From NCBI GenBank assembly GCA_903837355.1, contig CAILUI010000122.1, positions 53,480 through 117,479 on the forward strand: a stretch of DNA of 64,000 bases, written 5' to 3'. This DNA comes from an uncultured Victivallales bacterium. GTDB taxonomy: Bacteria > Verrucomicrobiota > Lentisphaeria > Oligosphaerales > JAFGRS01. The position numbers and the translations under genes are program-made. Under the pieces are notes generated by a model that worked only from the letters and a program-made list of their open reading frames with translations, made no database searches and had not been told where the DNA came from. Positions 17,468 through 26,296 of the stretch are shown piece by piece (the first letter of the stretch is position 1; every line of letters begins with the position of its first letter).

Positions 17468-19132
17468 TCACCCACGCTCAAACGCCAAGACGGTGATGCT
17501 CAGCGGCGGACAGGTCACCACGGGTAGGCGCAACGCGCCGCCGTCAGCGTGCACCGTAAAGCTGTCCGCAGGCAGCAGGGACACCGCGTTCTTACTGTCC
17601 GCGGCGGGCGCCCCCTCGAAGGTCCCCTCGGCGGCGGAACCGGGCTTCCGCCCGATGAATCGCGCGGTACGGCTGGGATCATAGAGGTACCGGGTGACGA
17701 CCCACGCGCCGCTGGTCAGGTTCAGGACCGACGACTCCGCCGTGCAGGAACGGAAGCTCTTGTTGATCAGGATCACCCTCGGCCGGCCGGCATCCCCGAT
17801 CGCAAACACCTCGGCCTCCGAGGGGCCGGCCGTTGCTTCCACACGGGCCGAAATCATCGTCGCGCCACGCTTCATCCCGGCTCTCTGCTGAAGCAACTTC
17901 CAGGCGAACCAGACAGGCTGCCGGTAGTAAGTCTTTTCCAGGCCATTATCGATCAGCCCGTAGTAGTTCCTGGCGTTGAACTTGCAGACCACGTCCGCCT
18001 TGCCCTGCGCCGCGAGATTGCAGAGTACCGAGGCGCTCCAGACTCCGCCGTAGACGTTACTGTTGACGTAGCAGTCCGCGGCGGGGTCGTAGTCTGGCCA
18101 AGCCGGGTTTTCCGGATTGCGCTGGTAGGGCGACTGCGCGACCACATCGAACTCGGTGTAGGCAATACCGATGTGCTTCCCGCTCGGGTTCAGGGCCCGG
18201 TCGTCGAGGAGCGTGCGCAGTGATTGTGTCCACAGGGCGTATTTCGGCGTCATGCTCAGCAGGTACTCGAGGTACTTCCGGTCGGCCATGGTGACGATAT
18301 CGGTCTCGGGTTTGAACCCCAGAGCCCAGAGTTCATGATCGCCAGAGCCATACCAGTGCAGGCTTACATAGTCCAGCAGCTCGGGACCGTACTTGGCCAG
18401 ATAGGGCTTGAGGAAGCGCTCCTCTACGGTCCAGCCTGGCCAGGTTGCGGGGCCCATGATCGTCGCCGACGCATCCCCGTCCCGAATCCCTCTGGCCACG
18501 TGGTAATGGATCTCCGCGAGCGGCATCTCGGCGCCCATCTCGTAGATCGTCTCCCAGCATAGACCTTTCAGGCCCTCGGCGGCGAGCTTGGCGACGGTGG
18601 CGTGCGCGATGCGCGTCAGGGCTCCATACTGGTCTCCGTTCCCATCCGCCGCCGCCGAGCCATCGCCGTTGTAGCGGAACCAAGCCTTGGTCGCCTGGTC
18701 GTTATTCTCACCGTGGAACCACCTCGGCAGATCGGCGTAGCCGCCATGCAACGAGAAGGCGATGATGGGGGTCCAGCCGTTCTCGATGAGCTTCCTGATC
18801 CTTGAGACGAAGCCCAGCCCCTGATCAGGCGGCGTGACGTACTCCCAGCGGTAGTCACCCGGCCGGTCTCCACAGAGCTCCCGCAGTTGGGCAACAATAC
18901 GGCAGTACTTCACCTGGACATCGTTCAGGGACGCGACCGCGGTCGGATAGGTGATATCGCCCCAGCCGTTGTAACCGACATTGTACAGCTCCGGGACGGT
19001 GGCTATCACTCGTGCGGCATCCACGTCGACCTTGATGGCGCCGGCGGCATCCACGGGCGTCGTCGCCAGCATCACGCAGGCGGTCGCCAGCAGACCGGCT
19101 GCAGATACCCTGATTCCTGGGACTGTCGGCAT
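17468..19132 (-). CDS. Exported clan GH-A glycosidase-like protein (GH39-like)
   Basis: 554 residues. The signal peptide spans about residues 1-30 (MPTVPGIRVSAAGLLATACV). The barrel has the clan GH-A layout: VELYNVGYNGWG-type entry, an acid/base candidate E198 in WETIYEMGAE, SLHWYGSGDHEL, and a nucleophile candidate E327 in IAYTEFDV. The acid/base block is WExxYEM where the GH39 consensus is WExxNEP. A C-terminal beta domain follows (SFTVHADGGALRLPVV). GH39 members are xylosidases, arabinosidases and iduronidases; this divergent one may be another family. AGAGGA ten bases upstream supports ATG 19132 over the longer frame. It is 32 bases upstream of the GxGYxYP gene. Confidence 0.7.
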   Translation of the reverse strand: MPTVPGIRVSAAGLLATACVMLATTPVDAAGAIKVDVDAARVIATVPELYNVGYNGWGDITYPTAVASLNDVQVKYCRIVAQLRELCGDRPGDYRWEYVTPPDQGLGFVSRIRKLIENGWTPIIAFSLHGGYADLPRWFHGENNDQATKAWFRYNGDGSAAADGNGDQYGALTRIAHATVAKLAAEGLKGLCWETIYEMGAEMPLAEIHYHVARGIRDGDASATIMGPATWPGWTVEERFLKPYLAKYGPELLDYVSLHWYGSGDHELWALGFKPETDIVTMADRKYLEYLLSMTPKYALWTQSLRTLLDDRALNPSGKHIGIAYTEFDVVAQSPYQRNPENPAWPDYDPAADCYVNSNVYGGVWSASVLCNLAAQGKADVVCKFNARNYYGLIDNGLEKTYYRQPVWFAWKLLQQRAGMKRGATMISARVEATAGPSEAEVFAIGDAGRPRVILINKSFRSCTAESSVLNLTSGAWVVTRYLYDPSRTARFIGRKPGSAAEGTFEGAPAADSKNAVSLLPADSFTVHADGGALRLPVVTCPPLSITVLAFERG

Positions 19133-19240
19133 GGTCAGAATATCCTCTTCCACACACATCTGCGTTACGGCCACCCGCATCCGGGTGGAGCGGCGCGCCG
19201 CGGCGGCGGGAACCGCGCCACGCCTGCGGCTCCGGCAACT

Positions 19241-20461
19241 CTACTCCGGCACCGGCGCCGAGATCCCGACCCCGGCGCCGAGCGCTGTCAGCGCCACGAT
19301 GATGGCATCCATACCCGCAGCATACTCGGCGCGAGCCCTGCTGAGGACCCCCACGACACGCTCATTCCGCGCGGCGTCAGGTCCCTCTGGCGACGTCCAC
19401 CAGAGCAGCCCCTCTGCATCCCTGAGGGTGTTGGCCTCATTCTCGAAATGCCCGGCCGCCACGGCGAGTTGCGCCTGCGCCCGGGGGTACCGCGGCGCGA
19501 TCTCACGCAGGAAACCGGCGGCAGCACGGTGGGTGCTGCGGTAGATGCCGTAGCAGTAGGCGTCGCCAAGGCCGCGCTTGGCCGCCGGATCGCCAAAGTG
19601 CCGGAGCCACTGGTCGTAGGCCGCCAGACCCTCCAGCATGACCCACGGCTCCTTACCGACCTTCTCCTGGTTCTTGCTGGAGTGAGCATGGCGAACGGCC
19701 TCCTGCAGGGCTGCAATCTCGGCTTGGCGCGCCGCGAAGGTACCCCGCTTCGCACCGACCAGAATCGCCCCCGGCGGCCCGCCGATATAGACTGCCGTCA
19801 ACGTGCGCGTCTGCGGGGCCGTCGCCAGTTCGGCCTCGCCCCCGGCATACGAGCCCCGGCCGAGAAAGGTGCCCTTGGCATCGTCGAAGCCGGCGACGAC
19901 GTCGTACTCGGCGTTGGTGAAGGCATGCCAGACGATGGCGGCACGCCCGGCGCGAATCTCGCCCTTGACCGCCGCAGTGATCGCCAGCAACTCGGTGCGG
20001 AGTTCGCGCAGCGCGGGCGTCGCCAGCGTGGCCTCAGCAGGCAGTACCTTGCCATTCGCCTCCAGCGCGTCCGCGAGATCCCTGACCTTGGTGGCGCCCT
20101 TGTCCTCGAGAATCAGACGCATGGCCGTGTAACCAAGCAACTCCACCAGCGCCTCGGTCGACATGGCCGCGCTGCAGGTAGGGGCGCACGGGCAGATCCC
20201 GGCAATACGGAAGGCGGCGCCGGAGATGCCCTGCAGGTAGTCGGCCGAGTAGCTCTCGCCGCGCTGCGCCAACACCACCCGTACACACTCGAACAGAGGC
20301 TCGCAGACGCGGTAGCGGTCCACGCTCTCGATACAGACCCGCTCCTCGCCTTTGACGGCTGCTGTCTTCATCTCGCCTCCCTCCTCGGCACGCCCGGCCA
20401 GCACACCTGCGGTCAGCACTGCCGCCACCGCCCCTGCCGCGAACCGTGGCCTGCAAGACAT
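19241..20461 (-). CDS. Exported protein with N-terminal cysteine-rich domain, possibly BtrH/papain-like
   Basis: 406 residues with a signal peptide (MSCRPRFAAGAVAAVLTAGV, cleavage near GRA). A domain at about residues 35-190 starts with CIESVDRYRVCEPLFECV and continues YLQGISGAAFRIAGICPC-APTC, which recalls the BtrH N-terminal/peptidase C39-like fold with a Cys near the start and a following conserved SGAAF segment. Residues 160-230 include IVWHAFTNAEYDVVAGFDD, where a His could serve as catalytic base. The C-terminal half is alpha-helical (AGMDAIIVALTAL). The fold assignment is recalled and weak. AAGGAGAG just upstream supports ATG 20461. The protein is unlike the surrounding glycosidases and could be a peptidase or transferase. 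Confidence 0.45.
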   Translation of the reverse strand: MSCRPRFAAGAVAAVLTAGVLAGRAEEGGEMKTAAVKGEERVCIESVDRYRVCEPLFECVRVVLAQRGESYSADYLQGISGAAFRIAGICPCAPTCSAAMSTEALVELLGYTAMRLILEDKGATKVRDLADALEANGKVLPAEATLATPALRELRTELLAITAAVKGEIRAGRAAIVWHAFTNAEYDVVAGFDDAKGTFLGRGSYAGGEAELATAPQTRTLTAVYIGGPPGAILVGAKRGTFAARQAEIAALQEAVRHAHSSKNQEKVGKEPWVMLEGLAAYDQWLRHFGDPAAKRGLGDAYCYGIYRSTHRAAAGFLREIAPRYPRAQAQLAVAAGHFENEANTLRDAEGLLWWTSPEGPDAARNERVVGVLSRARAEYAAGMDAIIVALTALGAGVGISAPVPE

Positions 20462-20487
20462 GACCTCTCTCCTTGCCGCCGCGGATC

Positions 20488-22614
20488 TCACGGCGGACCC
20501 AGCAACCGATAGACATGACGCTCGTAGGGACCGAAGCGGTCGCTCCAGCCGCCATCCGTGAGCGCGACCTCGCGCCCCTCGAAGACGACCTCAGCCGTAG
20601 CGGCACGCAGGGCCAGCCCCAGCGTCGGCACACAGGCTTCTCGGCCCGTATTGACGGCAAGCACCCAGATCTCGTTTCCCTGCCGGTAGCTCTGCGCCAT
20701 CAGGCGCGGGGAGTCGCAGCGCAGGGCGGGCGCGGCCTCCAGGCTGCCGAGAGCCGGAACCAATCGCGGCAGTTCGGCGCAGAGGGCGCGCATCTCCGCC
20801 CAGCAGCCCGGCGAGCGCGGGATCTGCGCGAAGTAGTAGAGCCCCCGCGCCCCGGCAATGAGCGAACCATAGACCATGCACGACAGTTCACGCGGCGTCG
20901 GCTCGCGATCCATCGAGTACGCATAGCCTGTACCCTGCAGCCACATCCACACCGGTTTGCGCTCCTTGGCAGCCGCCGCGGCCATGCCCGCCACGCCCTG
21001 GATGGCGGCGCTGGGCGTGCTGTTGGGGATGGGGTAGATGTCGGTCGAGTAGAGATCGCCCAGGTGCCCGGTCAGCTTGTCACCCAGGTAGTTGATCAGC
21101 GCCGGGTGGCTGGGGTCAAGTTCGTGCGCCAGAGCCAGACGCCGGTTCGCCTCGGCGAAACGCTCGCCGCTGGGCTCGTCAAAGACGTACCAGCAAAGCA
21201 GGGCCGGATGCTCCTTAAGGGCGATGAGATGACTGCGGAAACGCTCCAAGGGGATGTCGCCATCGAGCCAGGGGATGACCCGCAGGCCGAGTTCGGCACA
21301 GCGGTCGAACCAGGCCTTGAGCTGGTCGGTGGTGATGCCTCTGTTGACCTCGATGCAGACCTCGGCAAAACCTGCCGCCGCCGGCACCTCCAACAGCGCC
21401 GGATCTGAGATGAACTCGAGACCAAGGGAGTGCTGCAGATAGGGCTGACCGTCGACCAGGAAACGACCGTCGCTATCGATTGCGACCTTGGCGGGTGTGA
21501 GCGGACCGGTCGTGCGCCGGCCGGCGGCGACCTCCGCCGTACGGCGAGGCGACGACCAGTCCACCTGGGCTTCACGCTGGCAGAGGCCGTCGTCCTCCGG
21601 ATGGGGATGGAAGGTCTCCGTATCCTGGCCACTGGCCTGAACCTGTACCGCGTCGATCCAGAGCGTCCCGACGGCCGCCGCCGCGAGGGCGAGCCGCTGC
21701 TGCGACCCGGGTTCGATCCCCGGCAGGATGGCGCGTTGCCAGGCTCTGCCGACCTGCACGCTCGCACTGCGCTCGCCGCACGCGAGTGTGACCGGCAGGC
21801 CGTCGCGGTCGGCGCGCAGCCAGGCAGACGCGCTGTAGGTCGAGCCCGGCGCCCCCGGCAGGCCGAACCACGCCGACTGGGCCTGTAGTCGCGGCAGGTC
21901 GGGTGCATTGACCACACGCAGGCTCTGGCGCCCACCCCGGGCCACCTCCGAATCCAGCGCGAAGTGACGGCGCCACAGGGCCGTATCGGCGGCCCAGGGG
22001 AGGTTGCCCAGGCCCCAGTGACCGTTGCCCCAGGCATAGGGCAGCGGGCCAGGGATTTCGAAACTACCGTTGCGCAGGAAGTTACGCTGCAGGTCACGGG
22101 GCAGAGCCCGGAAGCCGCGCAGGCGAAAGGTCACCCGGCCTGGCGCCGTGCCCCAGACCGAAAAGCGGAAGCAGTTGACCTGATCCCAGCCCGCCGGCTT
22201 ATCCTCGCTCCCGAAGTCGCCGAGTTGCCAGGTGCGGCGCGTCCAGGCGTCTGCCGGACCGCCCCAGCCAAAGGCGGCATACCAGCCCCCCGGCGCACCG
22301 AAGTACACTCCGAGATTGCCCACCAGGCCACCATTCTCCGAACGTATTTCCAGGCTCACGACGTCGGCCTGGGAAAGATCGAGCGGCCCGTTCCAGTCCC
22401 AGCACAGGCGGTCCCCGGCGCCTTTGAAGGTACCCTCGAGAACCGTGCAAGCGCCGTCGGGGAGTGCCTCAACCCGTGCCGGCGGGCTACCGAACTGGGC
22501 CGTCCAGCCCGCCGGCGCGCCGGCGCTGTCCCGACCAGCAAAAATGTCCGGCGTGGCGGCCTGAGCAACCACCGCCACCAGCACAAACCCGACGCCAGTC
22601 ACCAGAGCCCTCAT
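20488..22614 (-). CDS. Exported multidomain glycosidase-like protein
   Basis: 708 residues with a signal peptide (MRALVTGVGFVLVAVVAQA). Two N-terminal beta-sandwich domains (WTAQFGSPPARVEALPDG; YSASAWLRADRDGLPVTLA) are followed by a TIM barrel: FAEVCIEVNRGITTDQLKAW, GLRVIPWLDGD, LLCWYVFDEPSGE, DLYSTDIYPIPN and YGSLIAGARGLYYFAQIPR. FDEP is the likely acid/base region, as in several barrel glycosidase groups; the nucleophile is not clear. A C-terminal beta domain ends the protein. GGGGAGGG five bases upstream fixes ATG 22614. It starts the minus-strand hydrolase run and is followed after 26 bases by the Cys-rich protein. Exact family unknown; GH2 or GH42-like architectures are alternatives. Confidence 0.65.
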   Translation of the reverse strand: MRALVTGVGFVLVAVVAQAATPDIFAGRDSAGAPAGWTAQFGSPPARVEALPDGACTVLEGTFKGAGDRLCWDWNGPLDLSQADVVSLEIRSENGGLVGNLGVYFGAPGGWYAAFGWGGPADAWTRRTWQLGDFGSEDKPAGWDQVNCFRFSVWGTAPGRVTFRLRGFRALPRDLQRNFLRNGSFEIPGPLPYAWGNGHWGLGNLPWAADTALWRRHFALDSEVARGGRQSLRVVNAPDLPRLQAQSAWFGLPGAPGSTYSASAWLRADRDGLPVTLACGERSASVQVGRAWQRAILPGIEPGSQQRLALAAAAVGTLWIDAVQVQASGQDTETFHPHPEDDGLCQREAQVDWSSPRRTAEVAAGRRTTGPLTPAKVAIDSDGRFLVDGQPYLQHSLGLEFISDPALLEVPAAAGFAEVCIEVNRGITTDQLKAWFDRCAELGLRVIPWLDGDIPLERFRSHLIALKEHPALLCWYVFDEPSGERFAEANRRLALAHELDPSHPALINYLGDKLTGHLGDLYSTDIYPIPNSTPSAAIQGVAGMAAAAAKERKPVWMWLQGTGYAYSMDREPTPRELSCMVYGSLIAGARGLYYFAQIPRSPGCWAEMRALCAELPRLVPALGSLEAAPALRCDSPRLMAQSYRQGNEIWVLAVNTGREACVPTLGLALRAATAEVVFEGREVALTDGGWSDRFGPYERHVYRLLGPP

Positions 22615-22869
22615 CGGAACCCTCCCCGTCGCAGGTTGGCAACGCACCGAGCGCTGGCACGCAGCCGCTATGGATGATCGCCCCCAGGTGCGCTAATGTG
22701 TGCCCGCGGCCCCGAGACGCAAATGGGTTGATTTACTCTCATTACTGCGTAAAATTACTCAGTATCATGGCCACAAGCACAGGTATGCCTTTCCGGCGGG
22801 CGCCTTTCTCTCAGACCCTTCACGCCCGACCCATCGAGCCGAGGCGCTTCATGCAGGCGGTGGCCGGCC
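22615..22869. other. AT-rich intergenic patch between divergent genes
   Basis: No gene is supported here. Positions about 22730-22768 are unusually AT-rich for this window and hold TTACTC/TTACTG direct repeats, a TACTG...CAGTA inverted repeat, and a plus-strand TTGATT - 16 bp - TAAAAT promoter-like pair. This may drive or have driven the now-truncated DUF4143 gene, or mark foreign DNA. Confidence 0.35.
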
Positions 22870-23139
22870 GTGGGCGCACACCTGGCCAATGCAGCGGCCT
22901 GCGGCGTCTGCGCGGCGTACTACTGGCGCGAGCGCAACCGTGAGGTGGACTTTGTGGTGCGGGCGGGACGCACGCTGGTCGCCATCGAGGTCAAGAGCGG
23001 GCGCGCCCCCGAGGCGCTGCCCGGCTTGGGCGCCTTTGCCGAGGCGTTCAAACCCAAGTGCGCCCTGCGGGTGGGCGGCGATGGCATCCCGCTGGAGGAG
23101 TTCCTGACCCGGCCGGTGGACCACTGGCTGCAAGCCTGA
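22870..23139 (+). pseudogene. C-terminal remnant of a DUF4143 ATPase
   Basis: About 89 codons match the C-terminal part of AAA/DUF4143 proteins: VGAHLANAAACGVCAAYYWRE, NREVDFVVRAG and VAIEVKSGRAPEALPG, the last being the PD-(D/E)xK-like IEVKSG segment. Full-length family members are about 400 residues with an N-terminal P-loop; none of that is present upstream, where only intergenic sequence follows. The GTG at 22870 is therefore a nominal start. These ATPases are often mobile or toxin-linked, so the remnant suggests a past insertion and loss. It ends 11 bases before the GH42-like gene. Confidence 0.75.
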
Positions 23140-23150
23140 AAGGGCACCCG

Positions 23151-26033
23151 ATGTGCCAGAAGTACGAGCACCTGAAAGCCCTGATAACCACCCTTCTGGC
23201 GGCGGTCGCGGGCGCCCTGGCCCAGGAACCGGCCGCGCCGGCCTGGACGGTCTACCCCGACGATGCCTACTCACGACCGCAGGTCGACCGACGCAACGTC
23301 TTCGAGACCGGCTGCGGCGTGGCACCCATGGGCGATGTGGAATGGCGCGCCACCACCTACGCCCAGTGTGATCTGCGCCTCATGACGCGCGCGGGCCAGC
23401 CTCGCAGCAGCCTGCGGGTGGCGACCAAGGAGCGGCCCACGGTCCACCTCGTGGTCACCGACCGCGTCCGCCGCGCGCCCACCGAGGTCCGCTTCACCTT
23501 GCGCAACCTCGGACCCACGCCGGTCCGCGTCGGCCTGGTGCTCGACGAGATGCCCTGGCAGCCGGTGCGCGAGAACAGCGGCGCGTCCTGGGCCATCGGT
23601 ACCGCCGTCGAGGTGGGGCCGGGGTCCGAGCAGGAACTGTGCTACCGCTTCGCCGACAGCCGCGCCCTCACTCCGGGCGCCCTCTCCGTCCCACGCTGGC
23701 CCTCCAACTGCCTGCGCATCGACATCGAAGGCCTCCGCCCCGGCACGGTGCACGAGTTCGAACTCGCCGCGCTGACCGTGGTCTATCCCTTGCCGTCTGG
23801 CGTCGACGCGACTACCCTGCGGGCGCCGGCGCAGATCACGGCCGGCAAGCGCTTCGCCGTCGCTGTGCAGACGACGGCCGCGCTGACCGGACGGGATGTC
23901 TGCATCGAGGCGCGACGGGCCGAGCGCGTGCTCTGGCGCCGCCGGCTGACGACTGCGGAAGTCGCGACCCTCGGGCACGGGACGTGCCGCCTCGACAGCG
24001 AAGGCCCGGACTGGATCGCCTCGGGACCGCTGACCTTCGGATTGGCCGTCGACGGCTTGCGTGTTCCCAACGCCGAGGCCCTGACCGCCTGCACCAACCG
24101 GACCAAGCCTGGCCTGCCCCGCACGGAACGCCGCCTGCACCACGGCGTGCCAACGCCCTTTCTGAATGGCAAGCCCCTGCTCTGGCAGGGCTACGCCTCG
24201 TACGACTTCCAGCCCGGCAACGTCAGCGAGTTCGGGGCCCATGGTGCCACCGTCTTCTGTATCGCCGTGGCCGCCGGCCGCCACATCCACAATGTCACCA
24301 GCCCAACCCTGCTCGCGCCCGGCGTCTGGGACTTCGCGGAACTCGAGGAGCAGGTGGGCATGGCGCTGCAGGCCAATCCGCAGGCCGCCCTGTTCCTGCG
24401 TACCTCCCTGGCCCTGCCGCCCTTCTGGCTCCAGGAGCACGAGTCAGAACTGGTGCGCATTCGCACCCCGCAGGGCGACCTGATCTGGGAGGAGAGCGGG
24501 GCCACACGGGCCGCCTCGCTCGCCTCCGCGGTCTGGCAGCGCGATCAGGAGGCGGCTCTGCGCGCCCTCATCGCTTACGCCAAGGCCCAGCCCTGGTCGC
24601 GACACCTGGCCGGCATCTGGCTGATGTGCGAGGTCACCGAAGAGTGGTTCGCCTGGGGCTGCAACGACGGCAAGTGGTCCGACTACTCGGCACCCATGCA
24701 GAAGGCTTTCCGCGCCTGGCTGACAGCCCGCGCTCTCCCCGGGGCCGACGAGGACACGCCCATCCCGGCGCCGTCCCTGCGTTCGCTGCCCGGTGCGGAT
24801 CTCTACCCGGATACCCCCGCTGGCCGCCGTGCCGCCTTCTTCCATCGCTTTCTGAACGAGATCACCGCGACGACCCTCTCCCGCTTTGCCAAGGTGGTCA
24901 AGCAGGAGACCGCTGGGCGCACCCTCACGGGCGCCTTCCTCGGCTACGTCATCCAACTGGCCGGCGAACCGCGGCAGGCCATGAGCGGCCAGTTCGGCCT
25001 GCGCCCCATCCTCGACGACCCGAATCTCGACCTGTTGGCGGGCATCCCACTCCACGACTTCCGGCTCCTCCACGGCGGTGCCAACCCGCCCGTCACCGCC
25101 ACCCGCAGCATCCAGGCCGCCGGCAAGTTCTACTGCAATGAGAACGACCTCTTCTCCTGGCTCCACCCGCTGATCTGGAACACTCCCTACGCCGCCAGCG
25201 ACCCGCGCGCGGCCGCCATCGAGATGCACCGTCGCGAGTGCGCCGCCGATCTCGCCAATGGTTACGTCTCGCAGCGCTTCTCGCTGATGGCCACCTGGCA
25301 CCATGACGAGGCACTCCAGCACGAGTTCGGCAACCTGGCGCGCCTGGCCGCCCGCGCCCTGGAGCGTGATCGCACCGCTGCCGACGAGATCGCCTTCCTG
25401 GTCGACGACACCTCCTTCGCCTGGTTCCCACCCGAGAGCACCCTCCAGGTCGCCACCCACAAGCGCCTGTTGCGGGACCTGATGCTCACCGGCGCCCCGG
25501 TGGGGGTGTGGCTGCTCTCCGACCTCAACCGCATCCCGGCACGGGTGAAGCTGGTGGTGATTGCCGGCGCCCAGGCCGCCACCGCCGCCGACCTGGCGGC
25601 CCTGCAGACAGCCGTCGAGCGCGGCGGACGCACCCTGCTCGTCGTCGGGGCGGCAGGCCGGGTGGACCCGGATACCGGCGCCTGGCGCCCCGAGAACCCG
25701 GCCCGACTGCTGGGCCTGCCGGCAGATGCCGACGGCGAGCGCGAGCTACCCGCGGGCGGGCGTCTGCTCCGGCGCGCCAGCCCCCCCACCACCGGGCTGC
25801 GGGAACTGGCCGAACGCGCTGGCGTCCACTGCTACGCGCCGGCAGGCTACGTCGTCCATGCCTCCGCCGGCCTGCTCAGCGTCACCTGTTCAACCGCCAC
25901 CAGCCCAGCCCGGCTGCGCTGGCCCCAGGCGGTCCACGTGCTCGACGAGTTCAGCGACTGGCAAGGCCAGGGCCGCGAGTTCGACTGCCCCTTCGAGCCC
26001 GCCCAGACGCGGCTGTTCAGCGTGTCCGAGTAA
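23151..26033 (+). CDS. Exported GH42-like glycoside hydrolase
   Basis: 960 residues with a signal peptide (LITTLLAAVAGALA). Residues 40-320 are beta-sandwich sequence; a TIM barrel follows from about 330 (PFLNGKPLLWQGYASYDF). The likely acid/base Glu is E494 in IWLMCEVTEEWF and the likely nucleophile is E664 in KFYCNENDLFSW, spaced as in GH42-type beta-galactosidases. Residues about 750-870 resemble the GH42 trimerisation (glutamine-amidotransferase-like) domain: RIPARVKLVVIAGAQAATAA and VERGGRTLLVVGAAGRVDP. A GAAAGG-type ribosome site precedes ATG 23151; the frame is open further upstream but without a signal peptide. Substrate may be another beta-glycoside rather than a galactoside. Confidence 0.75.
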   Translation: MCQKYEHLKALITTLLAAVAGALAQEPAAPAWTVYPDDAYSRPQVDRRNVFETGCGVAPMGDVEWRATTYAQCDLRLMTRAGQPRSSLRVATKERPTVHLVVTDRVRRAPTEVRFTLRNLGPTPVRVGLVLDEMPWQPVRENSGASWAIGTAVEVGPGSEQELCYRFADSRALTPGALSVPRWPSNCLRIDIEGLRPGTVHEFELAALTVVYPLPSGVDATTLRAPAQITAGKRFAVAVQTTAALTGRDVCIEARRAERVLWRRRLTTAEVATLGHGTCRLDSEGPDWIASGPLTFGLAVDGLRVPNAEALTACTNRTKPGLPRTERRLHHGVPTPFLNGKPLLWQGYASYDFQPGNVSEFGAHGATVFCIAVAAGRHIHNVTSPTLLAPGVWDFAELEEQVGMALQANPQAALFLRTSLALPPFWLQEHESELVRIRTPQGDLIWEESGATRAASLASAVWQRDQEAALRALIAYAKAQPWSRHLAGIWLMCEVTEEWFAWGCNDGKWSDYSAPMQKAFRAWLTARALPGADEDTPIPAPSLRSLPGADLYPDTPAGRRAAFFHRFLNEITATTLSRFAKVVKQETAGRTLTGAFLGYVIQLAGEPRQAMSGQFGLRPILDDPNLDLLAGIPLHDFRLLHGGANPPVTATRSIQAAGKFYCNENDLFSWLHPLIWNTPYAASDPRAAAIEMHRRECAADLANGYVSQRFSLMATWHHDEALQHEFGNLARLAARALERDRTAADEIAFLVDDTSFAWFPPESTLQVATHKRLLRDLMLTGAPVGVWLLSDLNRIPARVKLVVIAGAQAATAADLAALQTAVERGGRTLLVVGAAGRVDPDTGAWRPENPARLLGLPADADGERELPAGGRLLRRASPPTTGLRELAERAGVHCYAPAGYVVHASAGLLSVTCSTATSPARLRWPQAVHVLDEFSDWQGQGREFDCPFEPAQTRLFSVSE

Positions 26034-26200
26034 ACGGCACGGCCCGCCACCACGCCCAGCAGTAACGGTCTGTCGGGACTGAGTCACTGACGAGTCGGCG
26101 CCCAGGGCACCCGGCACGCCGACCTCCCACCGCGCACCGACCGGCGATCTCATCCATAACCATTGCATTCGTGGTCTTCGGCGCCTAGATTCACCGTATC

Positions 26201-26287
26201 GTGCCGGTCAGGGCCGAGATCGACGCCATCGACCAGGAGATCGTGCGCCTGCTCGAAAGCAAAGGACAGCCTGACCAACAAGGATGA
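26201..26287 (+). CDS. Micro-ORF resembling chorismate mutase helix 1, upstream of the aldolase
   Basis: A 28-codon frame from GTG 26201 encodes a peptide beginning VRAEIDAIDQEIVRLLESKG. The R-x-x-ID-x-ID-x-x-IV-x-LL pattern is the signature of the first helix of AroQ-type chorismate mutases. The stop lies nine bases before the aldolase ATG, so translation could be coupled. Only one in-frame stop (186 codon context TAG at 26186) limits the frame upstream, so nothing more of the domain is present. It may be a remnant or a coupled leader peptide. Experimental status unknown. Confidence 0.4.
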   Translation: MPVRAEIDAIDQEIVRLLESKGQPDQQG

Positions 26288-26296
26288 CCGGAGAGT

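Noticed and set aside
22700..23107. Plus-strand frame through the AT-rich patch
   Set aside because: Composition and lack of domain similarity suggest noise; the only recognisable coding part is the DUF4143 remnant in another frame.
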